Shown piece after piece: positions 27,264 to 35,939 of a stretch of DNA of 64,000 nucleotides. Below the pieces are notes generated by a model. It was given only the letters and a program-made list of their open reading frames with translations. It was not told where the DNA came from and did no database searches. Source of the stretch: Chitinophaga sp. sic0106 (GTDB lineage Bacteria > Bacteroidota > Bacteroidia > Chitinophagales > Chitinophagaceae); contig NZ_JAHUWJ010000006.1 in assembly GCF_019219075.1 (NCBI RefSeq), forward strand, positions 1 through 64,000, read 5' to 3'. Both the position numbers and the translations under genes were made by a program. How positions within the stretch are numbered: position 1 is the first letter of the stretch; every line of letters starts with the position of its first letter.

Positions 27264-28202
27264 ATGACATCCAGATTCCACGCCGTGCAGCATGTAATGC
27301 TGGCCATTACAGCCGTTGCAGCGATTAGTTTTGCTTCCTGCAGAAAAGATGCCGCCACACCTGCCACCAGCTCCACTCCGAAAACAGAAACAGTTACCAA
27401 AGCAGGCGGTAAATCAGTAGTGTATGTAGAGGTCAACAGCAACAGCATGTTGAATGCCGGGAAATATACGCTGACCACCGGCGGTCAGCAACTTTTTGAT
27501 ATTGCCATTATTTTTGCGGCTAACATCAATTACAACACCACTACCAGCAAGGCTTACCTGTATAACAATCCGCAGGTAACCAGTGTGCTGGTAAACAGGG
27601 CCACGCAGATTGTGCCGTTACAAAACAAGGGTATGAAAGTATTGCTCTCTATCCTGGGAAACCACCAGGGTGCCGGTTTCTGTAACTTCACCACCAGGGC
27701 CAAAGCGCACGATTTCGCCCAGCAGCTGGCCGATACAGTGGCGTATTATAGTCTCGATGGTATTGATTTCGATGATGAGTATGCGGATTATGGCAACAAT
27801 GGTTTGCCTCAGCCTAACGACAGTTCCTTTGTATTCCTCCTGGAAGAACTGCGTACGCTGATGCCTGCCAAAATTATTTCTTTCTATTATTATGGTCCCG
27901 CTGCTTCCCGGTTGTCGTACGGCGGCAAGAAAGCCGGAGACTTCGTCAACTATAGCTGGAATGCCATCTATGGCAGTTATTCCGTTCCAAATGTAGCAGG
28001 TTTAACCAAAGCTAATTTAGGGCCCGCAGCGGTAAATATCATGAGCACGAGCCAGAGCACCTGTGTAAACCTGGCCACGCAAACGAAAAACAACGGCTAT
28101 GGTATCTACCTGTGGTATAATCTGACGAGTACTAACAAAGCCACTTTATTTTCTGCTGTATCAAATGTGCTGTACAGCAGTGCGGTTACTTACACTCCCT
28201 GA
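27264..28202 (+). CDS. GH18 endo-beta-N-acetylglucosaminidase, Endo H-like lipoprotein
   Basis: This 312-residue protein has a lipoprotein signal (ISFASC, C26), a low-complexity linker (27-48) and a GH18 domain. The catalytic motif DxxDxDxE is D165-G-I-D168-F-D170-D-E172. The following YADYGNNGLPQPNDSSF and YGPAASRLSYGG closely match Streptomyces Endo H (recalled DGVDFDDEYAEYGNNG, PQPNDSSF-like, GPAASRLSYGG). Such enzymes cut between the two core GlcNAc residues of high-mannose or hybrid N-glycans, releasing the glycan from glycoproteins at the cell surface. Location behind susC/susD makes this the initiating enzyme of the locus. Substrate range is inferred from the family. Confidence 0.92.
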   Translation: MTSRFHAVQHVMLAITAVAAISFASCRKDAATPATSSTPKTETVTKAGGKSVVYVEVNSNSMLNAGKYTLTTGGQQLFDIAIIFAANINYNTTTSKAYLYNNPQVTSVLVNRATQIVPLQNKGMKVLLSILGNHQGAGFCNFTTRAKAHDFAQQLADTVAYYSLDGIDFDDEYADYGNNGLPQPNDSSFVFLLEELRTLMPAKIISFYYYGPAASRLSYGGKKAGDFVNYSWNAIYGSYSVPNVAGLTKANLGPAAVNIMSTSQSTCVNLATQTKNNGYGIYLWYNLTSTNKATLFSAVSNVLYSSAVTYTP

Positions 28203-28256
28203 GTTGTAAGGTAACTGTTGTTGCTAAATCGTTTAACTAATGAATAATGGAAATAG

Positions 28257-28289
28257 GAACGCCGCACCGGTATATCTGGTGCGGCGTTC
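28257..28289. terminator. Convergent hairpin between Endo H-like and a small gene
   Basis: GAACGCCGCACC (28257-28268) pairs perfectly with GGTGCGGCGTTC (28278-28289) around a 9-base loop. It lies between two convergent genes and probably ends both transcripts, although no strong T-run follows. Confidence 0.7.
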
Positions 28290-28319
28290 TGCTCTACTCT
28301 ACTAATCAATGATGGTTCG

Positions 28320-28562
28320 CTATCTGATGCCCAGGGTATCTCTTCTTAAGGTATCACGGTCATGTTTCTTATCCTTCTTAGGATGCTGCTGTGGTGGCCA
28401 TTTTGCTGTATCTGGCCTTGGCTTGGGCGGAATCGTATCTTGCCATGTTGTTGTTAATCCCGGCATAGTTTGCGCTTCCACCTGATGGTCATCCCTAAGG
28501 ATAAAAAATGCAGCGATAAATAATACCATCATCAGTCCAATTGTGGCGGGTAGGTTCTTCAT
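28320..28562 (-). CDS. Small single-span membrane protein of unknown function
   Basis: This 80-residue product has a hydrophobic N-terminal segment (about 6-22, TIGLMMVLFIAAFFIL) and a polar, charged tail with proline- and lysine-rich PKPRPDTAKWPPQQHPKKDKK and two RRDT/RDT repeats at the end. The segment could be an uncleaved signal anchor placing the tail in the periplasm. I do not recognise a family. The reading frame is supported by a plausible start and by the space between terminators; a non-coding stretch is still possible. Confidence 0.5.
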   Translation of the reverse strand: MKNLPATIGLMMVLFIAAFFILRDDHQVEAQTMPGLTTTWQDTIPPKPRPDTAKWPPQQHPKKDKKHDRDTLRRDTLGIR

Positions 28563-28802
28563 AATATTTTATGAATGGTTCACTTACCCTTATTCCAATT
28601 TCATGCTGAAATAAATGGTTCATTCCGGCAGTTTGATAACTGCTTGAAATTTACTGATTTGCGCCATTGGTGGCGGTTTTAGGGGAATTACACCCTGTGG
28701 AGTATCGCCAACAATACGGGAATAGGCGGTTGAACTTTTTCCTTGATGCTGGTTATTTTATAGGAAGATAACTGGTAGCCGCCTGCAACAGGGCACCGTG
28801 AT

Positions 28803-28831
28803 GGTACAGGCACGCTTGGCGCACCTGTACC
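28803..28831 (-). terminator. Hairpin behind the GH20 gene
   Basis: GGTACAGG (28803-28810) pairs with CCTGTACC (28824-28831), with inner CGC-TTG-GCG and two mismatches. It starts 11 bases behind the GH20 stop on the minus strand. The 3-base loop resembles the paired-hairpin elements. The remaining spacer 28563-28802 shows no gene. Confidence 0.6.
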
Positions 28832-28841
28832 ACGTATGAAG

Positions 28842-30416
28842 TTATTGTTTAGTAAAGGCAATCCCCGCCTTTTCCCAGCGGCCATAAAAAAATGGTAATC
28901 CCTTCTTAAAACGCTCGTAATCCTTGTTGCCGGCATTTGTCCAGCCAACCTCTGCGTAGGCCGCCAGGCGCGGAAATACGTGACTGGTCATCGTTTTGAC
29001 ATCGGGCAAAAACTCGCCCCACATCTGGCAGCCACTACCCAGAATTTTATTTATATACTGCGGTTCCAGCCCTTTTGGAACGGGATCAAAGCTATAGGCT
29101 TTGTCCAGCTTGAAATCGTAATCCAGATACGTAAAGGAATGATAGGAATTGACCACGTCGTAGCCTTTGGACACCGCATCGCGGATGAGCGAGAGGTCGC
29201 CCTTCCAGAACTGTACCACGGTACCGGGTGCCAGCTTTTCCTTACCGGCATCATCTTTTGCATCGTTGTACTCGTGCAGCTTAATGCCCATGATTTCATT
29301 CCAGCCTATCATCCGGCGGTTTTTACCAGCCAGGAAATTGGAGATGCTGTTGGTGAATGCAATCTGTAAATCGGCCGGAGAGCTGAGCTGATGGGCACGC
29401 ATATAACGCACCACCCCTGAATCTGCTTTCCACTGGTCATACTTCACTTCATCGCCGCCAATATGAATCACCTTTGATGGAAACAGCGCCATCACTTCCT
29501 GCAACACGTCCTGGAGGAAGGTAATCACTTTAGGATCACTGACGTTAAACACGTTGTAATGCACCCCAAATTGTGCCGGCACCGCAATTTGTTCATGCCG
29601 CATACCCAGCCAGGGATAGGCTGCTATGGCGGCGCTGGCGTGACCAGGCATTTCTATTTCCGGTACAATCGTGATATGCCTTGCAGCGGCATATGCAATG
29701 ATATCTTTGATTTGCTCCTGTGTATAGTAGCCTTCGTGCTTTACTACACGGTACACTTTGCTGTTGAAAGCTGTTTGTGAAGAATCCCGGTGACTGCCTA
29801 TCTGCGTGAGCAGGGGATATTTTTTGATGTCTATCCGCCAGCCCTGATCGTCTGTTAAGTGCCAGTGGAAGGTATTCATCTTCAGCACCGACATCTCCTC
29901 CAGCAACTGCTTTACGGCTGCTGTTCCCTGAAAATGCCTGGCTTCATCCAGCATGAAAGCGCGCCAGCCAAAACGGGGCTTGTCGGTTATATCAACGCCG
30001 GTAATCGTATGTGCATTACCGTTAGTGGTCACGAGCTGCCGTAGCGACTGCACACCATAAAAGACACCGCCAGCAGTGGCTGCGCGTATCAGTACACCTT
30101 TGGCATCGCCGTGCAGTGTATAACCTTCCTGGCCCAGTTGGGCCAGCAACTTGCTGTTTACTTCCAGTCTGATAAAATTCGTTTGTCCTTTTCCGTTAGT
30201 AGGGAGATGCAGGCCCGTCGTTTGTTCCAGCGCTGCTTGTAAATACGCTGCCTCTGCCGGGCTGTTTCCTGTGATAGTAGTACTGGGGGAGAGGGTAAAA
30301 ATGGTGCCGTTTACTTTTAGTTCCGCCGGCATTGGAATCATGTTCACTGCGTAGAGCTGCATGGAGGCACAAAGCAGGATGCTGAGTGCTGCCAGCCGCT
30401 GAAAAATTGTTTGCAT
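28842..30416 (-). CDS. GH20 beta-N-acetylhexosaminidase (secreted)
   Basis: This 524-residue protein has a signal peptide (to about residue 23), a GH20b N-terminal domain (about 25-145) and a catalytic TIM barrel starting with RFGWRAFMLDEARHF. The catalytic pair D322-E323 lies in HIGGDEVKYDQW; FHWHLTDDQGWRIDIKKYP and EIEMPGHA are further family signatures. It removes terminal N-acetylhexosamine from glycans, including complex N-glycans and chitin fragments. It faces the SusC/D-Endo H genes on the other strand and may act on glycans released by them. The end of the protein (about 495-524) has no extra domain. Confidence 0.95.
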   Translation of the reverse strand: MQTIFQRLAALSILLCASMQLYAVNMIPMPAELKVNGTIFTLSPSTTITGNSPAEAAYLQAALEQTTGLHLPTNGKGQTNFIRLEVNSKLLAQLGQEGYTLHGDAKGVLIRAATAGGVFYGVQSLRQLVTTNGNAHTITGVDITDKPRFGWRAFMLDEARHFQGTAAVKQLLEEMSVLKMNTFHWHLTDDQGWRIDIKKYPLLTQIGSHRDSSQTAFNSKVYRVVKHEGYYTQEQIKDIIAYAAARHITIVPEIEMPGHASAAIAAYPWLGMRHEQIAVPAQFGVHYNVFNVSDPKVITFLQDVLQEVMALFPSKVIHIGGDEVKYDQWKADSGVVRYMRAHQLSSPADLQIAFTNSISNFLAGKNRRMIGWNEIMGIKLHEYNDAKDDAGKEKLAPGTVVQFWKGDLSLIRDAVSKGYDVVNSYHSFTYLDYDFKLDKAYSFDPVPKGLEPQYINKILGSGCQMWGEFLPDVKTMTSHVFPRLAAYAEVGWTNAGNKDYERFKKGLPFFYGRWEKAGIAFTKQ

Positions 30417-30482
30417 AAGTGGTTTTTATTGCGTTTCCAATACTGGAAAAATTACAAATAAAATCCGGTTATGCGGGGAATA

Positions 30483-33389
30483 TTACACCAGTTCCATTTT
30501 TACCCTCGACAAGGCAATATCAGTGACCGTCTCGGAAAAGAATACCGGCGGCACTTTGTAAAGCTGCAGGAGATCAGCAGGCGTGGTGGGCGCACTGCTG
30601 ATCTGTTCTGTAGTCAGTTGTCTGGTAAAGTACAGGTTGCCGAGCTTGCAACGGATACCTGACTCCTGGTAAATATTATAGGTAGCAATGCGCGCTTCTA
30701 CCTGCTGGATGTCGTTGGACTTATACCAGGTATGGGCCACGCCTTCTTCGTTTGTTTGTGGTTGCCAGCCTCTGCTGAGCAGGTGCTGTTGGATCACTTC
30801 CTGATCGGCGGCAATATCTTCAAAGTCGGTGATCATCGTTTGCATACGCTGTTCCGGCTGTAAGGTGGTTACCTGTCGATCGAGCTGTTCAAAAGCTGGT
30901 GTGATATTATTGGCGGTGAGGTGTTGTTTCCACTGATCCATCATGGCTGCATCCATTTGCAGCGGATGCAGTAAACGCACGGTGGCGAAAGGCGGCAGCT
31001 CAATAGCGGCGCCGCTGATGGTGATGAGCCTTGCATCTTCAGTGCAGCGTAAGCTGGTCATCAGCTGGTTTTCTTCATCATATACTGCCCATATGAGTCT
31101 GTTGGCAAATACAAACATCAATGGGTTTTGGAGGAAGAGCTCCAGCCATTGGGCTGCTTTCCAGCTGCGTTGGTTTACGAGGAACTGCTGGAGGCGTTCT
31201 GCCTGTTGGGCTGCCATGGCGGGCAGCTGTTTCTGCAGTTCCTTAAAGAATTTTTTCGTTTCCTTGGAGGCCGCGGTAGGAGGCGTTTTAGGCCTTTTTC
31301 CTTTGCGGTTGAGGTAAGCGATACGGAAGTTATTATCCACGAAACCTTTCCAGGTATCGCCGTTCATCTCAAATGATTGGTACCTGCCTTCGAACTCCAG
31401 GTCTGGCACGGCTTTGTCGCCCAGCTCATGGAAGGTCAGCTCCAGCTCGGCGGCAGCGCGCACCAGTGCGTTTCTGGCGGCGGCGCCGAGCTGTACGCGG
31501 CGGGTGGTATATTTTTTACCGTAGTAGGCTACTATTTGGAGCGACTTACTATTCGCCTGCAGCGCCATCGCATCGAGTGCGTGCTCTGCCTGGCGTGGGC
31601 GGCGCTCGTTGATCCAGCTGCCGATGTTAGCCTGGAGGGCGGCGGCGAGCTTATTATGGCCGGTAAAGGCGGCTGTTGCCAGGAGGAACTTCAGGCGGGT
31701 ATCGCCTTCGTGCTGCTCGTACATATCGAACAGGCCCATGGCAAAGTCGTCGTTGCGTTTCGGGTCCAGCAGCTTCAATAACGGTTTCGCCTCTACGTCT
31801 GCACCCATTTCGGTGATGCGCGACATCCGGTATAGCAGGAAGCGGGTGGCTTCCAGTGGCAGCTGCTCGCCGTTTTTGGTCCACAGGAGCGGGAGGGATT
31901 GGTCGTCCATCCATTTTTCCAGGGGGCGGTTGAGCTTATACCGGCTTCTGGCGGAAGCGATGAGCTGGTTAACGGTGTCCATATCCGCTTCATAGCGGAT
32001 CACGTTGCCCAGTGTTTCCAGCATCAGGTCGCGGGCATCGTCGTTGATTTCGTTGTGCAGTGCTTCCGTGATAAGGAGTCGCGCTTCCGGCGTATTAATG
32101 CTACAGAGGATGAGCGTGGCGGTGAGGCGTTGCTCGGCCTTTTTATGCTGTAATAGTTCGGCTGCTTTGGAGTAGGCGTCCGGATCTTTTGCCAGGATAA
32201 CGGCTACGGCCATACGCACTGACTTCAGTTTGTGCAGGGTATAGGGCCATAGTTGTTCAAAGTATTGGGTGGATTCGACGTGTTCCATTACCGGTAGTAA
32301 CAGCTTGATGTCGTAGCCTTTTTCCAGCGCTTCCATCAGGATAGGTACGGCCTGTTGTTGCAGGCGCTGGCCCAGTATTTCGAAACAGGCAGGATGTATT
32401 TCCCTTTGTTCACGGACGAACTGGAGGAGGTAGTCCATACCTTCGGCGGCATTATGTTGCAGGAGGCCGTGCAGGGCGATCAGGCTGAGCGGGTAGCTGC
32501 CAGTGGTATCCGCCTGGAGGATGCTGCTGGCCTGACCTTCGCTGTCAACGGGCGTTTGCGAAAACTCCCGGAGATATAGCCGGAACAGCGGCAGGAGGTT
32601 AGCCTGGTAGTTGTCTGGCTGGTAATTGGTGAGTGCCAGTTGTACGCCCAGCTGTACTGCCACAGGGGCAGTAGCGGCATTGCCTGTTTGCAGCAATAAG
32701 GGCTCGTATCTGGCGAAGTTGTTTTGCAATAAGGCGTTGGCCAGATCGCTGTTTAAATAGCCCGCTACGGGGCTTAAAAGCTTTTTTTCAAGGTAAGGGA
32801 GTTCCAGGTCCGGATGGCTTTTGGCCAGGAGTCTGAAAAACAGGGAGTTCCAGTTAAGTTGATACCACCTTTCCAGGTATGGTTGGATAGCGAGTGCATC
32901 GGTACTTCTAAGCAGGTCCTGGAGGAATTTCCGCAGGGGCGAAAACTTCAGCGGGAGCAGGTCCATATTGTCTCCGTAGTTGGAATAACGGATGAGCATG
33001 GAACCAATTTTCTCAGGGCTGTAGCCCTGTTGCTGGAGGAAGTGGGTGAATGTACTGAATCGTTGTACGATAGAGGAGGAGCTGCCTGGCATATCCAGCA
33101 TAGGGACGATATGCGTCAGGAAATCATGCTCATTTTGCTCCCATACCTGTGGATCGGATAGTAACTGAAGCACCAGTCGGTCGTTGTCATTCCATTGATC
33201 GGGCAGTTGCAGCAGGGGGATAAAGTAGCCTGCCATGGCTGTTTCATCGGGTGTGTTTAGTACCGGTAAGGAAGCTTGTGCGCCTGTCAGGAACAGATGG
33301 ATCGACACGATCGTGGTTTCATTGGCATGGTGGAACCTTTTTCTCAGCCTTTCAATTATTGGTTGTGTCGTTTCCGCTGTATATGGCAT
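30483..33389 (-). CDS. Large DUF4132 / HEAT-repeat protein
   Basis: This 968-residue soluble protein has long runs of helical HEAT-like repeats (about 150-560, for example MAVAVILAKDPDAYSKAAELLQ and RLTATLILCSINTPEARLLI). The C-terminal part (about 740-880) looks like DUF4132: FANRLIWAVYDE, then AAIELPPFATVRLLHPLQMDA and a QxxR-type segment AFEQLDRQ. DUF4132 proteins (MolR-like in E. coli) are often fused to or paired with WGR domains; none is seen here. There is no signal peptide or membrane span. The gene stands alone. Function is unknown. Confidence 0.75.
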   Translation of the reverse strand: MPYTAETTQPIIERLRKRFHHANETTIVSIHLFLTGAQASLPVLNTPDETAMAGYFIPLLQLPDQWNDNDRLVLQLLSDPQVWEQNEHDFLTHIVPMLDMPGSSSSIVQRFSTFTHFLQQQGYSPEKIGSMLIRYSNYGDNMDLLPLKFSPLRKFLQDLLRSTDALAIQPYLERWYQLNWNSLFFRLLAKSHPDLELPYLEKKLLSPVAGYLNSDLANALLQNNFARYEPLLLQTGNAATAPVAVQLGVQLALTNYQPDNYQANLLPLFRLYLREFSQTPVDSEGQASSILQADTTGSYPLSLIALHGLLQHNAAEGMDYLLQFVREQREIHPACFEILGQRLQQQAVPILMEALEKGYDIKLLLPVMEHVESTQYFEQLWPYTLHKLKSVRMAVAVILAKDPDAYSKAAELLQHKKAEQRLTATLILCSINTPEARLLITEALHNEINDDARDLMLETLGNVIRYEADMDTVNQLIASARSRYKLNRPLEKWMDDQSLPLLWTKNGEQLPLEATRFLLYRMSRITEMGADVEAKPLLKLLDPKRNDDFAMGLFDMYEQHEGDTRLKFLLATAAFTGHNKLAAALQANIGSWINERRPRQAEHALDAMALQANSKSLQIVAYYGKKYTTRRVQLGAAARNALVRAAAELELTFHELGDKAVPDLEFEGRYQSFEMNGDTWKGFVDNNFRIAYLNRKGKRPKTPPTAASKETKKFFKELQKQLPAMAAQQAERLQQFLVNQRSWKAAQWLELFLQNPLMFVFANRLIWAVYDEENQLMTSLRCTEDARLITISGAAIELPPFATVRLLHPLQMDAAMMDQWKQHLTANNITPAFEQLDRQVTTLQPEQRMQTMITDFEDIAADQEVIQQHLLSRGWQPQTNEEGVAHTWYKSNDIQQVEARIATYNIYQESGIRCKLGNLYFTRQLTTEQISSAPTTPADLLQLYKVPPVFFSETVTDIALSRVKMELV

Positions 33390-33816
33390 AAGGTTTAGAT
33401 GGATTCAGTTTATTGGTATTGGCTGCGTGCTACCGCTTAAGGCGGCTTTTTATCAAGTGAATAAAGTGGTTTCTGTTTGCAATTCCGGCACAAATTAAAT
33501 AAAATCGAAAAATAAAAAGCTAAATATCAGTGGCATTTATAAAAAAAGGGGGGTGTTTTTTGATCTTAGGGATTGCCAATGTCACCTTCGGTGCCATTGG
33601 AGGGGGGGCTGCGCTGCGCGCAGGGGGCTTTTGTGGGGAGATGTTGTTGTGTCGTTGGAAGAGAGATGCGTTGTCTGTAAGTCGTGGCGATGAGGAGATC
33701 GTATCAGGGGCGGAGGTTTTCGCTGTTGGGGGCATACAGCCTGTGCAGCCTGTACGAATCACGCGTCGGCCGTAGTGGTGCGCGGGAAGGTAAGGCCGGG
33801 TACAAATTTTTGTTTT
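33390..33816. other. Gene-free spacer upstream of the DUF4132 gene
   Basis: Two overlapping frames of about 80 codons exist on opposite strands but both run through a hairpin and homopolymer tracts, so I call it non-coding. It contains CCAATGTCACC-TTC-GGTGCCATTGG (33576-33600, one mismatch), a G-tract and CTGCGCTGCGCGCAG (33609-33623). The DUF4132 promoter should lie in 33390-33530, which is AT-rich, but no exact TAnnTTTG box was found. Confidence 0.45.
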
Positions 33817-33889
33817 CCGGGAGATGTGGGCGCAGCAGCGCCCACATCTCCCGGAACTCCTCCCGGCCGCAGGCCGGGGGAGTTCCGGG
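33817..33889 (-). repeat. Overlapping alternative hairpins (paired-hairpin element, copy 3)
   Basis: Hairpin 1 is a perfect 17-base stem, 33817-33833 against 33838-33854, loop AGCA. Hairpin 2 pairs CCCGGAACTCC (33850-33860) with GGAGTTCCGGG (33879-33889), a bulged T, then CCCGGCC-GCA-GGCCGGG. The arm CCCGG (33850-33854) belongs to both. The element lies just behind the terminator of the suf operon. Confidence 0.7.
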
Positions 33890-33891
33890 GC

Positions 33892-33922
33892 AAAAAAAAG
33901 ACTGACACCTCCGTATCAGTCT
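33892..33922 (-). terminator. Rho-independent terminator of the suf operon
   Basis: On the minus strand AAGACTGATAC pairs with the GTGTCAGTCTT arm (plus 33899-33922; one C-A mismatch) and is followed by an eight-T run (plus A-run 33892-33899). It begins 10 bases behind the last suf gene. Confidence 0.88.
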
Positions 33923-33932
33923 TCGTAATATC

Positions 33933-34244
33933 TTACAGGAAACCCAGTTCCAGCTTAGCTTCTTCGCTCATCATTTCCTTGGTCCAAGGTGGGTCAAAGG
34001 TGAGATGCACGTGAACATCGGTCACGGATTCTACGTTTCTGACCTTTTCTTCCACTTCGCGGATGATATCTCCGGCAACGGGGCAACCGGGGGCTGTCAG
34101 CGTCATGTCGATGTTGATGGCGTTATCCTCGCTGATTTTAATGGCGTATACCAGTCCGAGTTCCCAGATGTTCACCGGAATTTCCGGATCGTAAACGGTG
34201 CGGAGTTGTTCTTCGATCTGATCTCTTAATGTTACTTCACTCAT
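33933..34244 (-). CDS. sufT: SufT-like MIP18/DUF59 iron-sulfur assembly protein
   Basis: This 103-residue protein is a MIP18 (DUF59) domain: VYDPEIPVNIWELGLVY (17-33) and the conserved cysteine C54 in APGCPVAGD, then VHVHLTFDPPW. In this family SufT and PaaD-like proteins help mature or transfer Fe-S clusters to target proteins. It is the last gene of the suf operon, 2 bases behind sufE, and is followed by the operon terminator. The name follows from context; the protein is shorter than SufT forms with extra N-terminal domains. Confidence 0.85.
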   Translation of the reverse strand: MSEVTLRDQIEEQLRTVYDPEIPVNIWELGLVYAIKISEDNAINIDMTLTAPGCPVAGDIIREVEEKVRNVESVTDVHVHLTFDPPWTKEMMSEEAKLELGFL

Positions 34245-34246
34245 GA

Positions 34247-34669
34247 CTAGTTATTTTTAGCCTGGTAGGCGACGGAATAAAGTTTCATCTGTTTGAGCAT
34301 ACTCAGCAGGCCGTTGGAACGGGTGGGAGAGAGGTGGCTGCTCAGGCCGATGGCGTCAATAAAAAATATCTCTGCCTCAGCGATTTCTTTAGGTGTGTGG
34401 CCGGAGAGCACGGAAATCATCAGGCTTACGAGGCCTTTGGTGATGACAGCGTCGGAATCGGCCGAGAATAAGAGCTTGCCGTCTTTGAGTTCGGTGTGTA
34501 GCCACACGCGGGACTGGCAGCCTTTGATCAGGTTATCGTCTGTTTTGTATTGCTCCGGAATGAGGGGCAGTTCTTTTCCCAGCTGGATAATATATTCATA
34601 TTTATCCTCCCAGTTTTCCATAAAGGAAAAATCGTCTATTACCTCTTCCTGTTTTTCTTTTATCGTCAT
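34247..34669 (-). CDS. sufE: SufE cysteine desulfuration protein
   Basis: SufE takes persulfide sulfur from SufS and passes it to the SufBCD scaffold. The 140 residues show the family pattern: ENWEDKYEYIIQLGKELP (18-35), the active cysteine C51 in LIKGCQSRVW, and SPTRSNGLLSML near the end. Length is normal. The gene is 10 bases downstream of sufS and 2 bases upstream of the sufT-like gene. Confidence 0.95.
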   Translation of the reverse strand: MTIKEKQEEVIDDFSFMENWEDKYEYIIQLGKELPLIPEQYKTDDNLIKGCQSRVWLHTELKDGKLLFSADSDAVITKGLVSLMISVLSGHTPKEIAEAEIFFIDAIGLSSHLSPTRSNGLLSMLKQMKLYSVAYQAKNN

Positions 34670-34679
34670 AATCCCCTGT

Positions 34680-35927
34680 TTACAGCAGCATAGTGCTGGC
34701 GCGTTTCACACCTGCCACCAGTTTATCAATTTCTTCCCTGGTATTATAGAAGGAGAGCGAAGCTCTTACGGTACCTGGAATATTAAATCGGTTCATGAGT
34801 GGTTCGGTGCAGTGGTGACCTGTTCTCACGGCTATTCCCTGGCGGTCCAGTAATTCGCCCATATCAAACGGGTGAATATTATGTACGAGGAAGGAGATGG
34901 CACCGCTTCTGTTGGCAGCGTCGCCGATAAAACGGATACCGTCTATCTGGCGCAGTTGTTCCAAGGCGTAGCTCATCAGTGCTTCTTCATACTGCTGAAT
35001 GGCGGGAATACCTGTTTGCTGCAGGTATTCGATGGCTGCTCCCAGTCCGATGATACCGGCGATGTTAGGAGTGCCGGCTTCAAATTTATGGGGCAGTACG
35101 TTATACGTTGTTTTTTCGAAGGTAACGGTTTTGATCATTTCTCCACCGCCCTGGTAAGGGGGCAGTTTGTTGAGCCATTCTTCGGAGCCGTAGAGTACAC
35201 CGGTGCCGGTGGGGCCGTAGATTTTATGGCCGGAGAATACGAGGAAATCCGGTTGGAGCGCCTGCACGTCGATCGTGATGTGCTGGATAGCCTGAGCGGC
35301 ATCGATGAGCACGGGGATATTTCGTGCATGCGCTGCCGTGATGATATCTTCTACCGGGTTTACGGTGCCCAGTGTATTGGATACATAGGTGACGGATACA
35401 ATTTTTACGGTATCATCGAGCATGGCTTCAAAGGCTTCCATGATCAGTTCACCCTTATCGTTGATAGGGATTACTTTGAGGGTGGCGCCGTTGTCTTCAC
35501 AGGCCATCTGCCAGGGCACGATGTTGGAGTGGTGTTCCATGGCGGAGATGATGACGGTATCGCCTGGTTTCAGGAAGCGGCGGCTGAAGCCACTGGCTAC
35601 GAGGTTGATTCCGTCTGTGGTACCTTTTGTGAAGATGACCTGGCTGCTATCGGGGGCATTGATAAAACCGGTAACGATGTTGCGGGCTTTTTCGAATGCG
35701 TCGGTGGCTACCTGGCTCAGATGGTGTACCCCACGGTGCACATTGCTATTATATGTTTCGTAGTAACGTTCTAATGTTTCGATGACCGCTGTTGGCTTTT
35801 GCGTGGTAGCTCCGTTATCGAAGTATACCAGCGGTTTGCCATGCACTTGTTGCTGCAGGATCGGGAAGTCTTTCCTGACGGCGGCAACATCGAGTGCGGC
35901 GGTTCCTATGTTAGCAATATGTTCCAT
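34680..35927 (-). CDS. sufS: SufS cysteine desulfurase
   Basis: SufS is a PLP enzyme of class V aminotransferase type II that removes sulfur from cysteine as a persulfide for Fe-S cluster building. The 415 residues show FDNGATTQKP (36-45), RGVHHLS (65-71), SAMEHHSN (128-135), the PLP lysine K235 in FSGHKIYGPTG, and the persulfide cysteine C373 in RTGHHCTEPLM. It sits 12 bases behind sufD and 10 bases before sufE. The N-terminus has a short extra lead (1-15) before the core. Confidence 0.96.
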   Translation of the reverse strand: MEHIANIGTAALDVAAVRKDFPILQQQVHGKPLVYFDNGATTQKPTAVIETLERYYETYNSNVHRGVHHLSQVATDAFEKARNIVTGFINAPDSSQVIFTKGTTDGINLVASGFSRRFLKPGDTVIISAMEHHSNIVPWQMACEDNGATLKVIPINDKGELIMEAFEAMLDDTVKIVSVTYVSNTLGTVNPVEDIITAAHARNIPVLIDAAQAIQHITIDVQALQPDFLVFSGHKIYGPTGTGVLYGSEEWLNKLPPYQGGGEMIKTVTFEKTTYNVLPHKFEAGTPNIAGIIGLGAAIEYLQQTGIPAIQQYEEALMSYALEQLRQIDGIRFIGDAANRSGAISFLVHNIHPFDMGELLDRQGIAVRTGHHCTEPLMNRFNIPGTVRASLSFYNTREEIDKLVAGVKRASTMLL

Positions 35928-35939
35928 GATGTATCGGTC

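Noticed and set aside
33520..33775. Two overlapping frames of about 80 codons on opposite strands
   Set aside because: They run through a hairpin and G-tracts, have unnatural composition and no start context; the region is better read as non-coding.
34872..35774. A 300-codon frame opposite sufS
   Set aside because: sufS has all catalytic motifs in the other strand; the antisense product has no recognisable motif or plausible context.
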